Assembly: GCA_020080175.1 (NCBI GenBank)
Contig: JAGHQL010000060.1
Coordinates: forward strand, 1 to 64,000
Source of the DNA: Glutinoglossum americanum
Taxonomy: Eukaryota > Ascomycota > Geoglossomycetes > Geoglossales > Geoglossaceae
Direction: 5' to 3'
Length of the DNA: 64,000 bases
The stretch's first letter is position 1. Every line of letters starts with the position of its first letter. The translations under genes and the position numbers were made by a program. Positions 43,678 to 55,347 of this stretch are shown piece by piece. Under the pieces are notes generated by a model that saw nothing but the letters and a program-made list of their open reading frames with translations, searched no databases and was not told the origin of the DNA.

Positions 43678-46600
43678 TTATGCGGGGATTGTGCTGTCGG
43701 CCGAAACACCTGGAGGATTGTTTTCGATCTCTTCAGGGATGGTGGAGCAGTATGTATTTAGGACTTGTTTCAGGGCCAGGCGCTTTATCGGTTTAGCCAA
43801 GAAGTAGTTCATGCCCGACTCCATGCCTGTATTGTGGCTTGTTAATCACCCACAGAGCATGTTTATACGAAGTGGTAGTAGGTAGGCTTACACTCTCTAA
43901 CATTGCTCTCTTCGGCAAAGGCAGTAAGGGCAACTATTGGAGCCGCGTATCCCATTTTCCGGATCAAACGGGTACTTTGAAGACCATCGAGGTTCGGCAT
44001 CTTCAGAGAGTTAGTTTGGGGCTAGATTGCTCGCGAGAGGAGTCATACTTGGATGTCCATGAAGATTAAGTTGAAGAGTTTTCGTTCCTGCATACTCTCC
44101 TTTACCTTCTCAAATGCCTCTTGACCGTCTATAGCCAAAGTAACATCTATATTGGTGGCAGTCAGCCATGGCTAACCAAGATTTGTGATGCTGGAAAACA
44201 TACCATATATTTCTTCTAGCTTCAACATGCGAAGAACAACCTCCTGATTGACTTTGTTATCTTCCGCTACTAGAACCCGAATTTTTTCAGCTCCTGCAGC
44301 TGCTGAGTTCCTCGCGCTATCATTTTGTATTGTGGTAATATCCCCTCGGTTAGTTGGGCTTGTTGTAAAGAACGGTTGGCTCAGACCGACAAGGCGGGGC
44401 TCCGTCGCCCGGTCGAAGCGGGTGACACTTCCACTCCCTTGCGATGGCCTCCCAAGGGCGCCAAGTGGTGCGTCATTCACACCATTCGCTCTGTCCTCGG
44501 GCATGGGTGCGGTGGACATAACAGAGGGGGCACCACTCTCTAGTCGTTCTTTCGTGAACCTAAGGGGTATTCGCATAATGAATGTACTTCCAGACCCCAC
44601 GTTGCTGTTTAATGAGATGGAACCTTTCATCAAGGTAGCAAGCTGCGAGCAAATACTTAAACCTAACCCAGTGCCTCCATACTTTTTACTCAACCCAACA
44701 TCGCCTTGGACAAAGGGTTCAAAAACCTTCTCTTGCAGGTGCTCTGGTATGCCAGGGCCGGTGTCCTGAACCTCAAACTCGAATATTAAGATCTTCGCAG
44801 TCACACTTGAGGAAGGAGTTGGAGACAATTCTCTTAATCCATGTGGGTGCGACTTTTCACTTATAGCGTTGACTGAGAGAGACGTATCTAAGTGCTTTTC
44901 GGGCTGGGTTTGCACCGGCCCTGATGAGAGAATTGACGTGTTCGAACCAGTTGGGCGGACCCCGTTCCTTGAGTGTTTGGAGCGGGTGGAACCTACCCGT
45001 CGAAACTCCTTTTCCGTTTCGTCTTCGCCAACGCACCTGATCCGAACACGCACAGAACCCCCCGCAGGAGTGAACTTCAGGCTGTTACTGACCAGATTAA
45101 TGATTACCTGCAGTATCCTATTCTGGTCACCCCACAGGATCATGTCTTTCACCTTCCCAGTACCAATTGGGCCATAGCCTTGGTCTCCAGAAGATGCGAC
45201 TAGCGGAGCCCCCATCACATCTGTTAGTCCCTCAAATACCACACCAAAATCAATACCTCCATCTTGAGCTTGCTTCTCAAAGATGGTGGAAATCTGAGAA
45301 CTGATGTCGGCTAACCTAAAATCTTGCTCATTGAGTGTGAGTTGTTGGCCAAACTGATTCTTGCTGAAGGTTAAAAGGTCGTTAAGCAGATTTAGGAGTA
45401 AATCTCCTGATTTGTAGATAATGCCTAGGGATCTCTTGATTTTGATGGCGTCCTCCTCGTGCATGGTAACAGCCGCAATCCCAAGTATGCCGTTTAGTGG
45501 TGTCTTCAACTCATGAGAGATATTCGCGATGAAGAGGGTTTTGCTGTGGTTTGCGGCCTCGGCAGCCTTCTTGCTCAGTTCGAGTTCCCTAGTCCGTTCT
45601 CTCACACGGTCCTCTAGTTTCTCATACTGCATCACTAGTTCCTCCGTCATTTCATTAAATGTCCGCGTTAAGTCGCTAAGCTCATCCTTAATAAGGTGTT
45701 TCCGGTCTTGAACCTTTCCGGGTATTCGAAAGGTGCGTCTTCGTGCATCTTCAGCAACCTCCGCTTTACTTTGATGCCGTCCCCGTCGCCAAGATTTTAG
45801 TCTTTTCATGAAGTTCTTCCTCGATTTCCGGAACTGCCCTTCTTCGTCACCGGAGGAGACTAGCTCCTCTATGGCAATGGCCCCGGAGGTAGATGACCGT
45901 GAGCTGCCGCCTTCGGGTGTATAGCCTGGTGGTCTGGTGCTTTTCTCGGTCGCATCCTTCAGCCGTCTGATAGGTCGCACCGAGTAGTGTGCAATGGGGA
46001 AAACTAGAACAATAATAACCCCAGTGATGCCGAAAACGCATGCTATGAGTATGTGTCTTAGATGGCTGATGGGCTGGTAAGCTTCCTTCGTGTCCTGTTC
46101 AACCAAAAGGACCCAGTTGCATAAGGTTGTTCGAGGGATTGCGTATCCGACAGATATAGGGATGTTCTCCTCGTTCCTCGAGGAAATAAGACTACCGGCA
46201 TTGTTGATTGCACCACTTTCCGTGGTGAACGCGTCGAGGACAGCTGTGTATGCGCTCATTGGAAATGGTTTGGTAGGCTGCCCCCACCCCCGCGAGCTAT
46301 GCCTAGTCCCCTGGGAAGCATTATTGACGGGAGACAGAATAAACCTGACATCGGTTTGGTGAGGGTTCACTCGCGACCCTTGACCCCCTTGCACTCCTGC
46401 TGGGAGGCGATTATCTGGAGCAGCTGGACCAACCAGTAACACCTGGCCGGTGTTGTCCAACCCTTCTGGAGACCCGATGACATCATAGATTGTCCTAGCG
46501 CTCATAACAGTTGTTGAATACCCAAGAATTTCGGTTGTTGAGGTATTGTTGATGACAGGAACCGTTATAGAGAGTAGGGCGAACGAAGAGTTAACCTGCA

Positions 46601-47318
46601 GCGGCCCTAGCAGGAGGGTTGACTTTAAACCAAAAGCCGTGTTGAAAACGTAACCGGTTGGATATTGCATGAGCACCACAGAGCCATTGCCAGAGGCAGA
46701 CAAGTTTGCTGTACTATTTACAAAAGGGGGGGCATAAGTGAAGTTCGGAAGCAGTTGAGGTGGATAGCCCAAGCCGTCATCTCCTAGGGTTATATATGTA
46801 CCATTTGGGTATTTGCCCGGAAGCGTGATCCGCCGACCTGGATCTATTGTCACGTTAAGAAGCCCGTAGGACCCTCCAGGGCCACCCGGCGCCCTTGGAG
46901 ATATGACGGCTTGCAAAGACAGCCCAGTATCTGGACTGCTATTTAGAGCCGTCTGTAGGTCGGTTTGCGCTCTAGCCCAGTTCTCATTTGTGTTGTTATT
47001 TTGGGTGTTGTATCGCTGAAGAGCGGATTGGAGCAGGATGCGGGAGCCAATTGTCTTAGAGGTTGCTTCTAGGAGCAAAATATTGGAAGCGAGTTGAGCG
47101 GCCTTTAAAGAGGCCGTCAAAGAGAGCCTGGACGATCTGATCCCAACGATAAAATCGTAACTATTAACCCACTGCATAGATCCCATCCGTTATCCATCTT
47201 GTACCTAGGTATTATGAATAATGGCGCAACTTACTGTCACAATAGCAACAACGGCAAGAGAGGACAGTGACGTGACTAGCACAAGTAGTCCTAGTTGTTC
47301 TCTAATCGGAATTCGCAT
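43678..47318 (-). CDS. sln1: Sln1/TcsB-type hybrid histidine kinase (osmosensor)
   Basis: Exons on the minus strand: 47318-47235, 47171-44204, 44146-44049, 44000-43892 and 43826-43678; 1,135 residues. The first exon encodes the first membrane helix ([20 protein letters not shown]). An Asn-rich extracellular sensor domain of about 350 residues follows, then the second membrane helix near residue 400 with a HAMP-like [12 protein letters not shown]. Next come a basic linker and coiled coil, the H-box [13 protein letters not shown] (His near 580), the ATPase domain ending in [14 protein letters not shown], and a receiver domain. The receiver is split over four exons: [22 protein letters not shown] (phospho-acceptor Asp), ALTAFAEES and AKPIKR. 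Homologs sense turgor and feed the Ypd1-Ssk1-HOG MAP kinase relay. The three downstream introns (57, 48 and 65 nt) must be removed to complete the receiver. Confidence 0.95.
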
Positions 47319-48587
47319 ATTGAAGGCTAGAGCCGCAGACCCACAGAGAACCCCCTCACTGCAGGGTGCACTCGAGGATATGTGGGTGTTCCGGCAATAT
47401 GCTGGCCCCTAAGAGTGTGTGAGTGAGTCAAAGACTCTGGATGGTGCAAGGGCGAACGAACGAGCAACCGGTATCAACCCGCCACAACTCGCAACTTGCG
47501 TCGTACTAGCTCCGTTAACGGCGCTGTCGGGGTACTTCAATAATCCCGCTGGCCTGAAGCCATCAGCTACGACCTCAGCCACGACCTTAGCTTCGCCAAC
47601 ACTCTTCCTATCCAAAAATCAGGAAACCCGGATAGGCGAAGTGCATCGCATCTATGGCGGAGCTTGGAGATAAATGACAGCTGCAGACGGAGGAGCAAGG
47701 GAGGAGAATTCGAAGGGCAAGCTTGAGAAAGAGCAGGGCAAAAAGCCTCAATCTTCGCTCGAGTACACTAGAAAACCATGTCTATTCTGGCGCCCTGCCT
47801 TTTCTTTCACATTTGGTTTCGTGTGGCAACGGTGCTTGCCATTGGCTCCCCACAGAATCCCATGCGCTACATATACCGGTTCCGATCAAACCAGTTCGGA
47901 TTTAGACTAGTGCAAGTTTCTCGGCAATGAGATTTGTCAAGCCTGACAGCAAACCTGGGCATGGCATTTGGTATTTCTTCCAGCCTTCTTCGGGTATACC
48001 GAATTCTTACGGGATATTTACTCAGTCGCAGGGCGATGGTTAGGAACGTGATGATCTGGATGTGGGGTCGGGCAGCGTGATAACACTTTGTAGCATTCGC
48101 CATGCTAACGTTTCATGCAGTGGCGAACGCCACAATACATGTGCAAATACACCTTTAGCGTCTTGTGCAACATTCCTTTGGGGGCGAGGGGGGGAAGCTA
48201 CGCGTGGATTTTCTATTTGAGCTTTGTTCAGACTTTTCAGAACTTATTAATGCTCCTGCACCGAATATGGCTTTCGTGCTATAGCCTTAAAATGTATCTC
48301 AATATTATTTCAATCGTGTTGTGTGCTGGCCCTCATCCCTCATTGCTTTGCAATGCAGAGAGAGCAAACAGGAGCGGAAATGTGTCAAAAACGCCATATT
48401 CCTTGCAACAAACAAGAACCGCATAAAGCCATGATAATTGCCATGAGTGAAATGCAGGCGTTAGACTGAAAACACTACACTAATCCATTGACGGTACTTT
48501 GAAGGACCGTAGCAACGGCCAGAGCTGAAAAGGCCACTCCAATCATTGCCGCGGTAGGGCAAACGCACGAAAATTAGCCAATGTTTC
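47319..48587. other. Intergenic, promoter of the histidine kinase
   Basis: The 1.27-kb spacer lies upstream of the histidine kinase and downstream of the E2 gene. Short open frames only; no gene recognised. Confidence 0.5.
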
Positions 48588-49257
48588 TCAAACCTCATCA
48601 AGGTCCCGGTGTCTCGCGAGCATCAGTCTCTTGTATTCCACTGGGTCCTTATCCCATAGCTCCGCAGCTTGCCCATTTAGAGGCGAAGCACTACTGCCCG
48701 TTAGCAACACCATTCTCAATTTTAAACGCTAACATTTCATAGAAGCACGAACTTGTTCGGTTCACCCAGGAGGCTCTGTAAACTCAGAAGTACACTCTGC
48801 ACATTATACACTGCGCTCCACTTGTCCTTGAGAATGTCAAGACAGATTCTGCCTGAGAAATCAACATTCGGGTGGTAGATGGGTGTCTTGAAAAGGACAG
48901 TCGGTGGGTGGTATGGATAGTTGTTTGGAAAGCTGAACGTGAGCTTGAAGGTCAATCCGTCGTAGTAGGTGCCCTCAGGTCCAGTGATTGTGCCGGTCCA
49001 GTTTAGGAGGTTACCATCTGCGTCGGGAAATGCAGATATTCCAGGAGCAGAAGACATCATCAGTTGCATGAGTTCTGTTTGAAGCCTGTAGGTAAAGTCA
49101 ACATTTGTCTGGTTTTGTAAGAGAAAGGAGATAGGACACACCGTTTGGTGACGCTGAGAGTATCTTGTTTCCTAGGAGCCGTGCTAAGCTTCGTAGACTG
49201 CACATTGTTCACACTGTCTGGGGCAGTATTCTGCGAGTTGTCCATCATGTAGTCCAT
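48588..49257 (-). CDS. ubc11: Ubiquitin-conjugating enzyme E2 C (APC/C E2, UBE2C-like)
   Basis: Exons on the minus strand: 49257-49142, 49085-48753 and 48693-48588; 184 residues. Introns are 56 and 59 nt (donors GTGTGT and GTTCGT). The UBC fold is complete: the N-terminal helix [23 protein letters not shown], the HPN motif at 110-112, and the catalytic Cys at 120 in [13 protein letters not shown]. The tail is [19 protein letters not shown], restored by the last splice. A ~35-residue N-terminal extension and the SAPGISAFP segment mark the UBE2C/UbcH10/Ubc11 family, which works with the anaphase-promoting complex to ubiquitinate cyclin B and securin. The gene lies divergent to CHK1. Confidence 0.93.
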
Positions 49258-49817
49258 GGTGTTTCAAAGACAACAGAGGACGCCCAGCAAGGAGGTGGGA
49301 AAGCGTCAGCTTTATTGGGGGACGAGGCGAGAGCTCTGAGTAAAGGACAGTGCTGGACGAATGAATGAAAGACTTAGGTAAACAAGTAAAAAGTTGATTT
49401 CCTAGAACTTCGAGACTGGCACCAAGGCTTCGTCACTGGGTATCGAGATTAAAGCGGTAAAGAAGGGCGGAGGAGTTGGCATTTAAGTTCCGGGGCTATT
49501 GTTTACACTGTCTGCGTGCATCGGGTTGCGCAGAGCAACGGGCTGACTCCGCGAACAACCCGCAGGGATTAGCGACATCTATCATACAAATTGATCGACA
49601 GCGAGTCGTTACGCGGACTGGGCGCGCATTGTGAAACATCCTCGTATACGGAGTATCAACACTAAGTTCATCGGGTTTGGGGGGACCTTTAGGGGGTCGC
49701 TGGTTTTCGTGAGAGAATTGGAATTTGATATGGTGTGCTTGCCCCGATCAAACATTGCCACCGAAATCACAGGCCATAAAGAGTGTACTGCAGATTTAAC
49801 ACCACAGCTAACCAAAC
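49258..49817. promoter_or_regulatory. Divergent promoter of the UBE2C-like gene and CHK1
   Basis: The 560-bp spacer separates start codons of two cell-cycle genes transcribed away from each other. An ACGCG core (in GTTACGCGGAC, near 49611-49615) and a nearby GGGCGCGC block resemble the MCB element bound by MBF-type factors. This is a motif resemblance only. Confidence 0.4.
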
Positions 49818-51493
49818 ATGCAGTCACAACTAGATCCGTTACCAAGGGACTTGCCTTTCCGAATCATTTCAAAAACAATTGGCAGAGGAGCATATGCATC
49901 GTGAGCCGTGGCCCTATGGTTCTGGTTATTCCATGCTTTCCCCTCTAACTCTTCTTTTCCAGCATTAAGAAAGCGATTCCTTCAGACCGCCCAACCCCCA
50001 CCTTTGCTGTAAAGTTTATCCACAAAGACTATGCTACCCGCCATGGCCGTGTATCAGCTAAGCAGATTGCCATGGAAGTCTCTCTGCATAAGCATATCGC
50101 TCAACACCAGAATATCATTGAATTCTTTGCCAGCGGTGAGGACAATATCTGGCGATGGATAGCCATGGAATTTGCTGGCGGCGGTGATCTATTTGACAAG
50201 ATCGAGGCAGATGTTGGTGTCAGCGAGGATATTGCGCATTTCTACTTCACTCAGCTCGTGAGCGGCGTGAGCTTCATGCATTCTAAGGGTGTTGGCCACA
50301 GGGACATAAAGCCGGAGAATATCCTTCTCTCAGATAGTGGCAATCTGAAGCTGGCAGACTTTGGGTTGGCCACTCTGTTCGAGTACAGTGGCAGTCGAAA
50401 GCTCAGCACAACAATGTGCGGCAGTCCACCATATATTGCTCCTGAGGTTATTACCTGTAGCAGAAATGCACAGCAGCAAAAGGCAAAAGGGGTAGGATAT
50501 GCAGCGGATCAAGTTGATGTTTGGTCCTGTGGTGTCGTGCTCTTTGTCCTTCTTGTTGGCAATACCCCCTGGGATGAACCCACACAATCAAGTTGGGAAT
50601 ATGCCCAGTACGTCCGTGGCCAAGGTAGAAGTACGGATGACCTCTGGCAGCAGCCACCTAGAGGCGCAATATCTCTACTGAGAGGTATGATGAGGATTGA
50701 TCCAAAATCAAGATTTACTTTTGAAGATGTGCGCCGCCATCCATGGTTCACTCGTCCAAACCCTTATCTCAGTTCAGACGGAAAAATGTCCAGTCCCTTA
50801 TCCCTAGCAACAAAACTACTGGAGAACCTGAAAATTGATTTCAGCCAAGACCCAGTATCCTCGAGTCAGCAAGATCCTATGGACATCGACGCTCAAGATT
50901 TGACGACTAGAGTCGCCTCTACGCAGCCGGAAACGCCAACAAACGATGTAAATTTCGAATGGGAACGTCCTCTGCGGATGGTAGTCGGTGAGGGATGGAG
51001 CTCGAGCCAACCTGTGAGCGGCGCCACTAGAACCGGCCGGCGAAACGAGATCTGGGACCGTCTGTCCGAGGACCCAAGCATGAGCCAATTCTCCAACGCG
51101 CCATCCGTCCCTCTCAGCCTGACGCAACGAGCACAGCGTTTCCAGGACATCGTCCCTCCTCACTCCCTCACTCGCTTCTTCTCACACCTCACGCAATCCC
51201 TGCTTCTCCCCCTCCTCGCAGAATCACTCCACCGCCTCGGGGTCCCAGTTCCGGCGTTTCAGAATCGCGATTCGGCTACGGCGTGGATCAAGGTCAAGAC
51301 TGCGGATGGGAGGCATTGTGGGTTGAGTGGGGATATTGTGGTTGAGAGAACGGGGTTTGAGGGGGAGAGAGAAGGGGAGGAGTTGTTGGAGGTGAGGTTT
51401 GTGAAGGTCAAGGGGGATCCGTTGGAATGGAGGAGGTTTTTTAAGAAGGTGGTTGTGTTGTGTAAGGAGGGGGTGTATGTGCCACCGGAATGA
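49818..51493 (+). CDS. chk1: Checkpoint kinase Chk1
   Basis: Exons 49818-49900 and 49963-51493 (intron 62 nt, donor GTGAGC, acceptor TTCCAG); 537 residues. Exon 1 supplies the Gly-rich loop (TIGRGAYASIKKA). The ATP-anchoring Lys is K45 (FAVKFIHKDY), the catalytic loop is GHRDIKPEN with D142, and the DFG Asp is D160. GSPPYIAPEV, the VDVWSCGVVLFVLL helix and HPWFTRPNPY complete the kinase domain (about 13-290). A Ser/Gln-containing linker (SSSQQDP, STQPETP) offers ATR/ATM-type SQ/TQ sites. The C-terminal KA1-like regulatory domain (FFSHLTQSLLLPLL, then WIKVKTADGRHCGLSG) is intact. Chk1 is phosphorylated by the ATR homolog and blocks mitotic entry after DNA damage. Confidence 0.95.
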
Positions 51494-51954
51494 GATTGCT
51501 GGAAGGGTTTTGGGAATTAGTTAGCATTAGATGGGGCGTTCTGCACCTATAGATTGCCCCCTTTCTGGTTTATTTCCGAGGTGGAGTGTATTTTATAGTG
51601 AACACATCACTGTGTTAGATGTCCCTCGAGCCATAGAGTTTCTAGACCTAGTTGGAACGGCTCAAATGTTAGTATATAGCACTGTCGCCCTGCTTTGACT
51701 TTAGTCTCTAAATGGCGCGATGGGGCGGTTTGTTCCAAGGGTAACCAAAATCCGCTCCCTTCATCACTCGCTCATGCAATAAGTCCGGGATAAGCTTTGG
51801 TACCATATTCGAATGCATCAATGCAACGGCCTTCCATTGCAAAGGAGAAGCCGTACTACAGACGCTCTCAAAAATCTCGCTGATGTAATATTTGCACATC
51901 AAAGCTTCGAAATTCCTATCCCACTTCTCCACCCCCTTCAGCAGCACCCCTCCC
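51494..51954. other. Convergent 3' flanks of chk1 and rpl31
   Basis: The spacer holds two 3' ends. An 84-residue minus-strand frame at 51708-51962 overlaps the rpl31 stop, has no recognisable domain and is probably not a gene. Confidence 0.5.
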
Positions 51955-52547
51955 CTATGCATCCTCTACAACTGCCGTCTGTAATCCCTTAGGATTCTTG
52001 ACATTGACTGCCTGAACATAGCTATACAACTTCTCCTTCGCGCCTTCCTCGTCGTTACGCTTACGCGAGATACGCACTCGTAGGCGGTAGGGGACGCCTT
52101 TGATTCCGGATTCCCAGACTTTTTTGTTGAGTTGGGGGTCTAGGCGGACGTCCTTGGTGCCCTGAATACGAGCACACACAGGTGTGAGTAAGTGCAAGTG
52201 GAGGTTGGGTTGGTAGGCTGATTTGCTTGCATGGGATGCTTTTGCGCACTCGAAATGGGGAGATTAGGGACATACCATTTCCTTCTCAGCGAATCCTCGG
52301 ATTTCCTTGATAGCTCTTGGGGCCCGCTTCTTGAAGGATACGCCGTGTATCTGGTCCAATCTCGTCAGCCTAGGTTTGCTATATACCTCCCACTTCTGCC
52401 CAACTAGCCGTACGAATCCCAAACAACAATAAGGCTATAACATACTCTCTTGTGGAGGTGAATCGTGTACTCTCGCGCTACCACATCGGCGATGGCAGAC
52501 CGGCCGGTCTTGGCCCCTTTAGCTGTGCCTTTCCCTTTACTAGACAT
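51955..52547 (-). CDS. rpl31: 60S ribosomal protein L31 (eL31)
   Basis: Exons on the minus strand: 52547-52446, 52350-52276 and 52161-51955; 127 residues. Introns are 95 and 114 nt; both are phase 0 with GTATGT donors, typical of strongly expressed ribosomal genes. Exon 1 encodes a Gly/Lys-rich start and [13 protein letters not shown]. Exon 2 gives [20 protein letters not shown]. Exon 3 gives [16 protein letters not shown] and [16 protein letters not shown]. This is the full eL31 sequence, located near the polypeptide exit tunnel, where it contacts the ribosome-associated complex. Confidence 0.97.
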
Positions 52548-54186
52548 TGCTGTCGAAGGAGTACAGTTAGCCTTAGTATTTCAATGCAACATAGACCGTA
52601 AGAGTCTTACCGATTGTCGTCGTGAATTCGTAATCGTCTCGTCGCGACCTTGAAATTCCTAGAGGGCTCGCTTGCGGGACAGCTTTTGGTCGTGGCGAGA
52701 AGTTTGAGTTAGGGCTCACCCTAGGCGCTCTTGGCGTGGGTGCTTTCAAGCATTTCGCCTCCAATCTCATCAACTATATTATTTTCATGGATTCTAAGCA
52801 CCAACGCCCGTATTCTTAGACCACTCACCTCCCTTTGCGTCAAAAATTCACGACAGTATCGTAAGTATGCATTAATGGGTCGAGTTTCACGTGATTTATT
52901 GATGAACCATTGAATTACGGACCCGCTTCGTTTCTGATCGATGACTCTGTCTCGGCTTCCGCCCGCTCTTTCGCATCTGGAATACTCCGTATCTGCATGA
53001 CTCGCACGAACCCGTCCGAGCGATGACGGACATTGCGCATTCTAGGCGTCTGGCGATGGAAGATCGCATGCAAAGCCACCAGCTCCCCGTTCCTAGTTAG
53101 GTTGGGGTGGCCCGTGTTCTATTGTGGGCTATCGGAATCCGCGAATACCACCATGTTCTTCTCGAGGGGCTGGGTTGAGGTGAGAGGTCCTCTCGCTTCG
53201 ACTTTCGGCTGCTCGTCAAGGCACAATTCAGTTACTCCGTACATGGCCTGCACCGGATTTGCACGCACGCTGCATTCCTCAACGTTTACTGGCTACTCCT
53301 ATCTCTGCAGTACTCTGAGTCGTGGCCACTACGAGCTTCCCATCGTCCACACATCGTTCACGGCCCTAGTTAAGCTACTTTGAGGGCTTGCAGACGCGAA
53401 AGCCAAAGAGATTACAGAGATCCAGGGCACCCTCTTGCCAATTCTTGTAACTTCCGCTGGGGCGCGGTTACACACTGTTGGCTTACTACAATAGGCTTCT
53501 TGCATTCCAGATCCATCGGTTTCCGGAACCAAGGGTCCTGTTACCCAGCAATCAATCGACCAAATCAACTATCGGCCATTTCTGTGTTGTCTCTCGCTCG
53601 ACCGGCTGCAGCCACCAAGTTAGTACTGGTCCGTTAGAGGAATGCTATCATCGTTCATCGGTCTTTCTCCCGCCTTTGCTGCGTGACCTGTTTGGTTTCC
53701 CGAAAGCATTTATCATACCCTACGAGTAGGAAACCGATCCACTAGCCCCCAGCACGTCCCATCGGCCCTGGCTTTCTGCTCGCCGCCCGCTCGTTTTCAA
53801 CACTTTTACTGCAACCACCTAGCCAGACCGACCAACGATCAACTACCACAAACCAGCGCTATCATTAAGTTTTGACAACGAAGTCACTTGAACCCGGCAA
53901 TTTGTGCCCCTCACAAGCACTGCTAGCCCCCGCCACCTGAATTTAAATTATCTACGTCCTCTCAGTTTCACCTCTAGCACCACCCATTCGCGGCCCTTGC
54001 GTTTGGTTAAGTGTCAACAGTTGTTTACTCCATTTCGCTCCACACCGGTGAATTCAACAACATTGTGGGACCTCACCTCCTATTCACTAAACCAAGCTAC
54101 CTTAAAAATCGGTCGACCTAAGCTAGTCGTCCCTGTTCCTCATCCAAAAACAACAATCCCCTTGACGGAAACGCAAGACTGCCAAC
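52548..54186. other. 1.6-kb intergenic stretch, no gene seen
   Basis: Divergent promoters for rpl31 (minus) and the acidic protein gene (plus). Several short frames in 53.0-53.7 kb have no domain and no exon partners. No RNA gene recognised. Confidence 0.5.
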
Positions 54187-54969
54187 ATGCATAGGGTCTC
54201 GCTGCCTCTACTGGTATACAACCACCTTTTCCCGTCACCCCGCCCTACAGACCCAGCTTCTTTCGCTATCCATCTTACGCGCAACCTGGTTCCCGAAGTC
54301 CGTATAGAGACCGCCATCTTTTACGGTACTCTTGACACCATCGAAGCGCGCTATCCGGGTCTCGACTACTCTCACCCGCCTCACCGCATGCGGCTCGGGC
54401 GGTTCCAGTGGCACCGAAGACTCTTTCGAGCTTTCGATGAGCTTGGTTTAACGAAAGATGAAATCGCTAGTCTGTGTCGGTGGGAGGGAACAAAGTGGGC
54501 AAGGGAGAGATACGAGAAAGATGAGGGAGTGATTGTAAGGGACACGACAGGAGACGATATTCCCATGTGGGTGGAGCCACCAAGGGAACAGACCACTCAG
54601 ACAACACCACGACCGCAAACCACCCTTGAAAGTGACGCCGAGTTCGACGATGAAGAGGTAGATGAGATGGAAGAGGATAGCCAGAACAACCAAATGGGGG
54701 AGGAGGATGATGAAGGGGAGAGCGATGACGAGGTCGAGAGCGTAGGGTTTGCACTAAATCAACGGCTAATTGCCGCTGCAGCAGCAGGAGGGGCGGCTTC
54801 TGGTGTGGTTATGGACGAAGAGTTCGAGCGATGGCTAAAGGAGGCCGCAGAGCGTGGAACCCTTGCAGACCCGGATGTCAGGGTAGGGCCGCCTCCAGCC
54901 TTCACGGGGCGTTCTACGACAGCATCCGTACCAGGCGAGGCTCATCCTGGAACATTTGCGGAGATATGA
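54187..54969 (+). CDS. Conserved fungal protein of unknown function with acidic linker
   Basis: A single-exon 260-residue protein starting at ATG 54187. The N-terminal half (residues ~20-120) looks folded and conserved: FAIHLTRNLVPEVRIETAIF, DTIEARYPGLDY, RLGRFQWHRRLFRAFDELGL and ASLCRWEGTKWARERYE. A strongly acidic linker follows (about 150-185, runs of Glu and Asp). After it come a short helix containing an Ala-rich stretch and FERWLKEAAERG. No transmembrane segment, signal peptide or enzyme motif is visible. I believe it is a widespread Pezizomycotina hypothetical; the basic, Trp/Arg-rich core with an acidic arm would suit a nuclear protein, but that is a guess. Confidence 0.75.
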   Translation: MHRVSLPLLVYNHLFPSPRPTDPASFAIHLTRNLVPEVRIETAIFYGTLDTIEARYPGLDYSHPPHRMRLGRFQWHRRLFRAFDELGLTKDEIASLCRWEGTKWARERYEKDEGVIVRDTTGDDIPMWVEPPREQTTQTTPRPQTTLESDAEFDDEEVDEMEEDSQNNQMGEEDDEGESDDEVESVGFALNQRLIAAAAAGGAASGVVMDEEFERWLKEAAERGTLADPDVRVGPPPAFTGRSTTASVPGEAHPGTFAEI

Positions 54970-55347
54970 GATGGCCAAAGCCCTCCATTGGCTCCTTTTT
55001 TTAGGTGGTTGCTGTGCGGGTGGCCATAGCATCTACTTTTATCTTTTTGCTACACCACAACTGAGCATTAGGCTCCTCTAGAACATTACGCTCTTCCCAA
55101 TTGTCATTTTCCCTTTATTTAATCTCATTCCTGGGGTTATCAAGGTCACTTGGGAGAGCAATTTGGTGTCCCAGTTGAGGCGGGGATGTCATCAGGTATC
55201 ATTGATAGATCATCCTATCTGGATTTCTCTCACGTCAATATTCCTGGGTTCTACGTCCTGGTTGCCTCCTAAAATGCATGCACACGATATTAGGTATGCT
55301 AGTTAGGTTGCTTGACAGGTTCGGCATGCGCTTCTGCTGTGCATAGA
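54970..55347. other. Convergent 3' flanks, no gene
   Basis: Holds the 3' ends of the acidic protein gene and of the oxygenase gene. Nothing else seen. Confidence 0.5.

Noticed and set aside
51708-51962. 84-codon minus-strand frame just downstream of rpl31
   Set aside because: It overlaps the rpl31 stop, has no domain and sits in the 3' flank between convergent genes.
43678-52547. Idea that sln1, the E2, chk1 and rpl31 form a functional cluster
   Set aside because: Strands are mixed, functions differ and spacing is ordinary. Only the divergent E2/chk1 pair merits a note.
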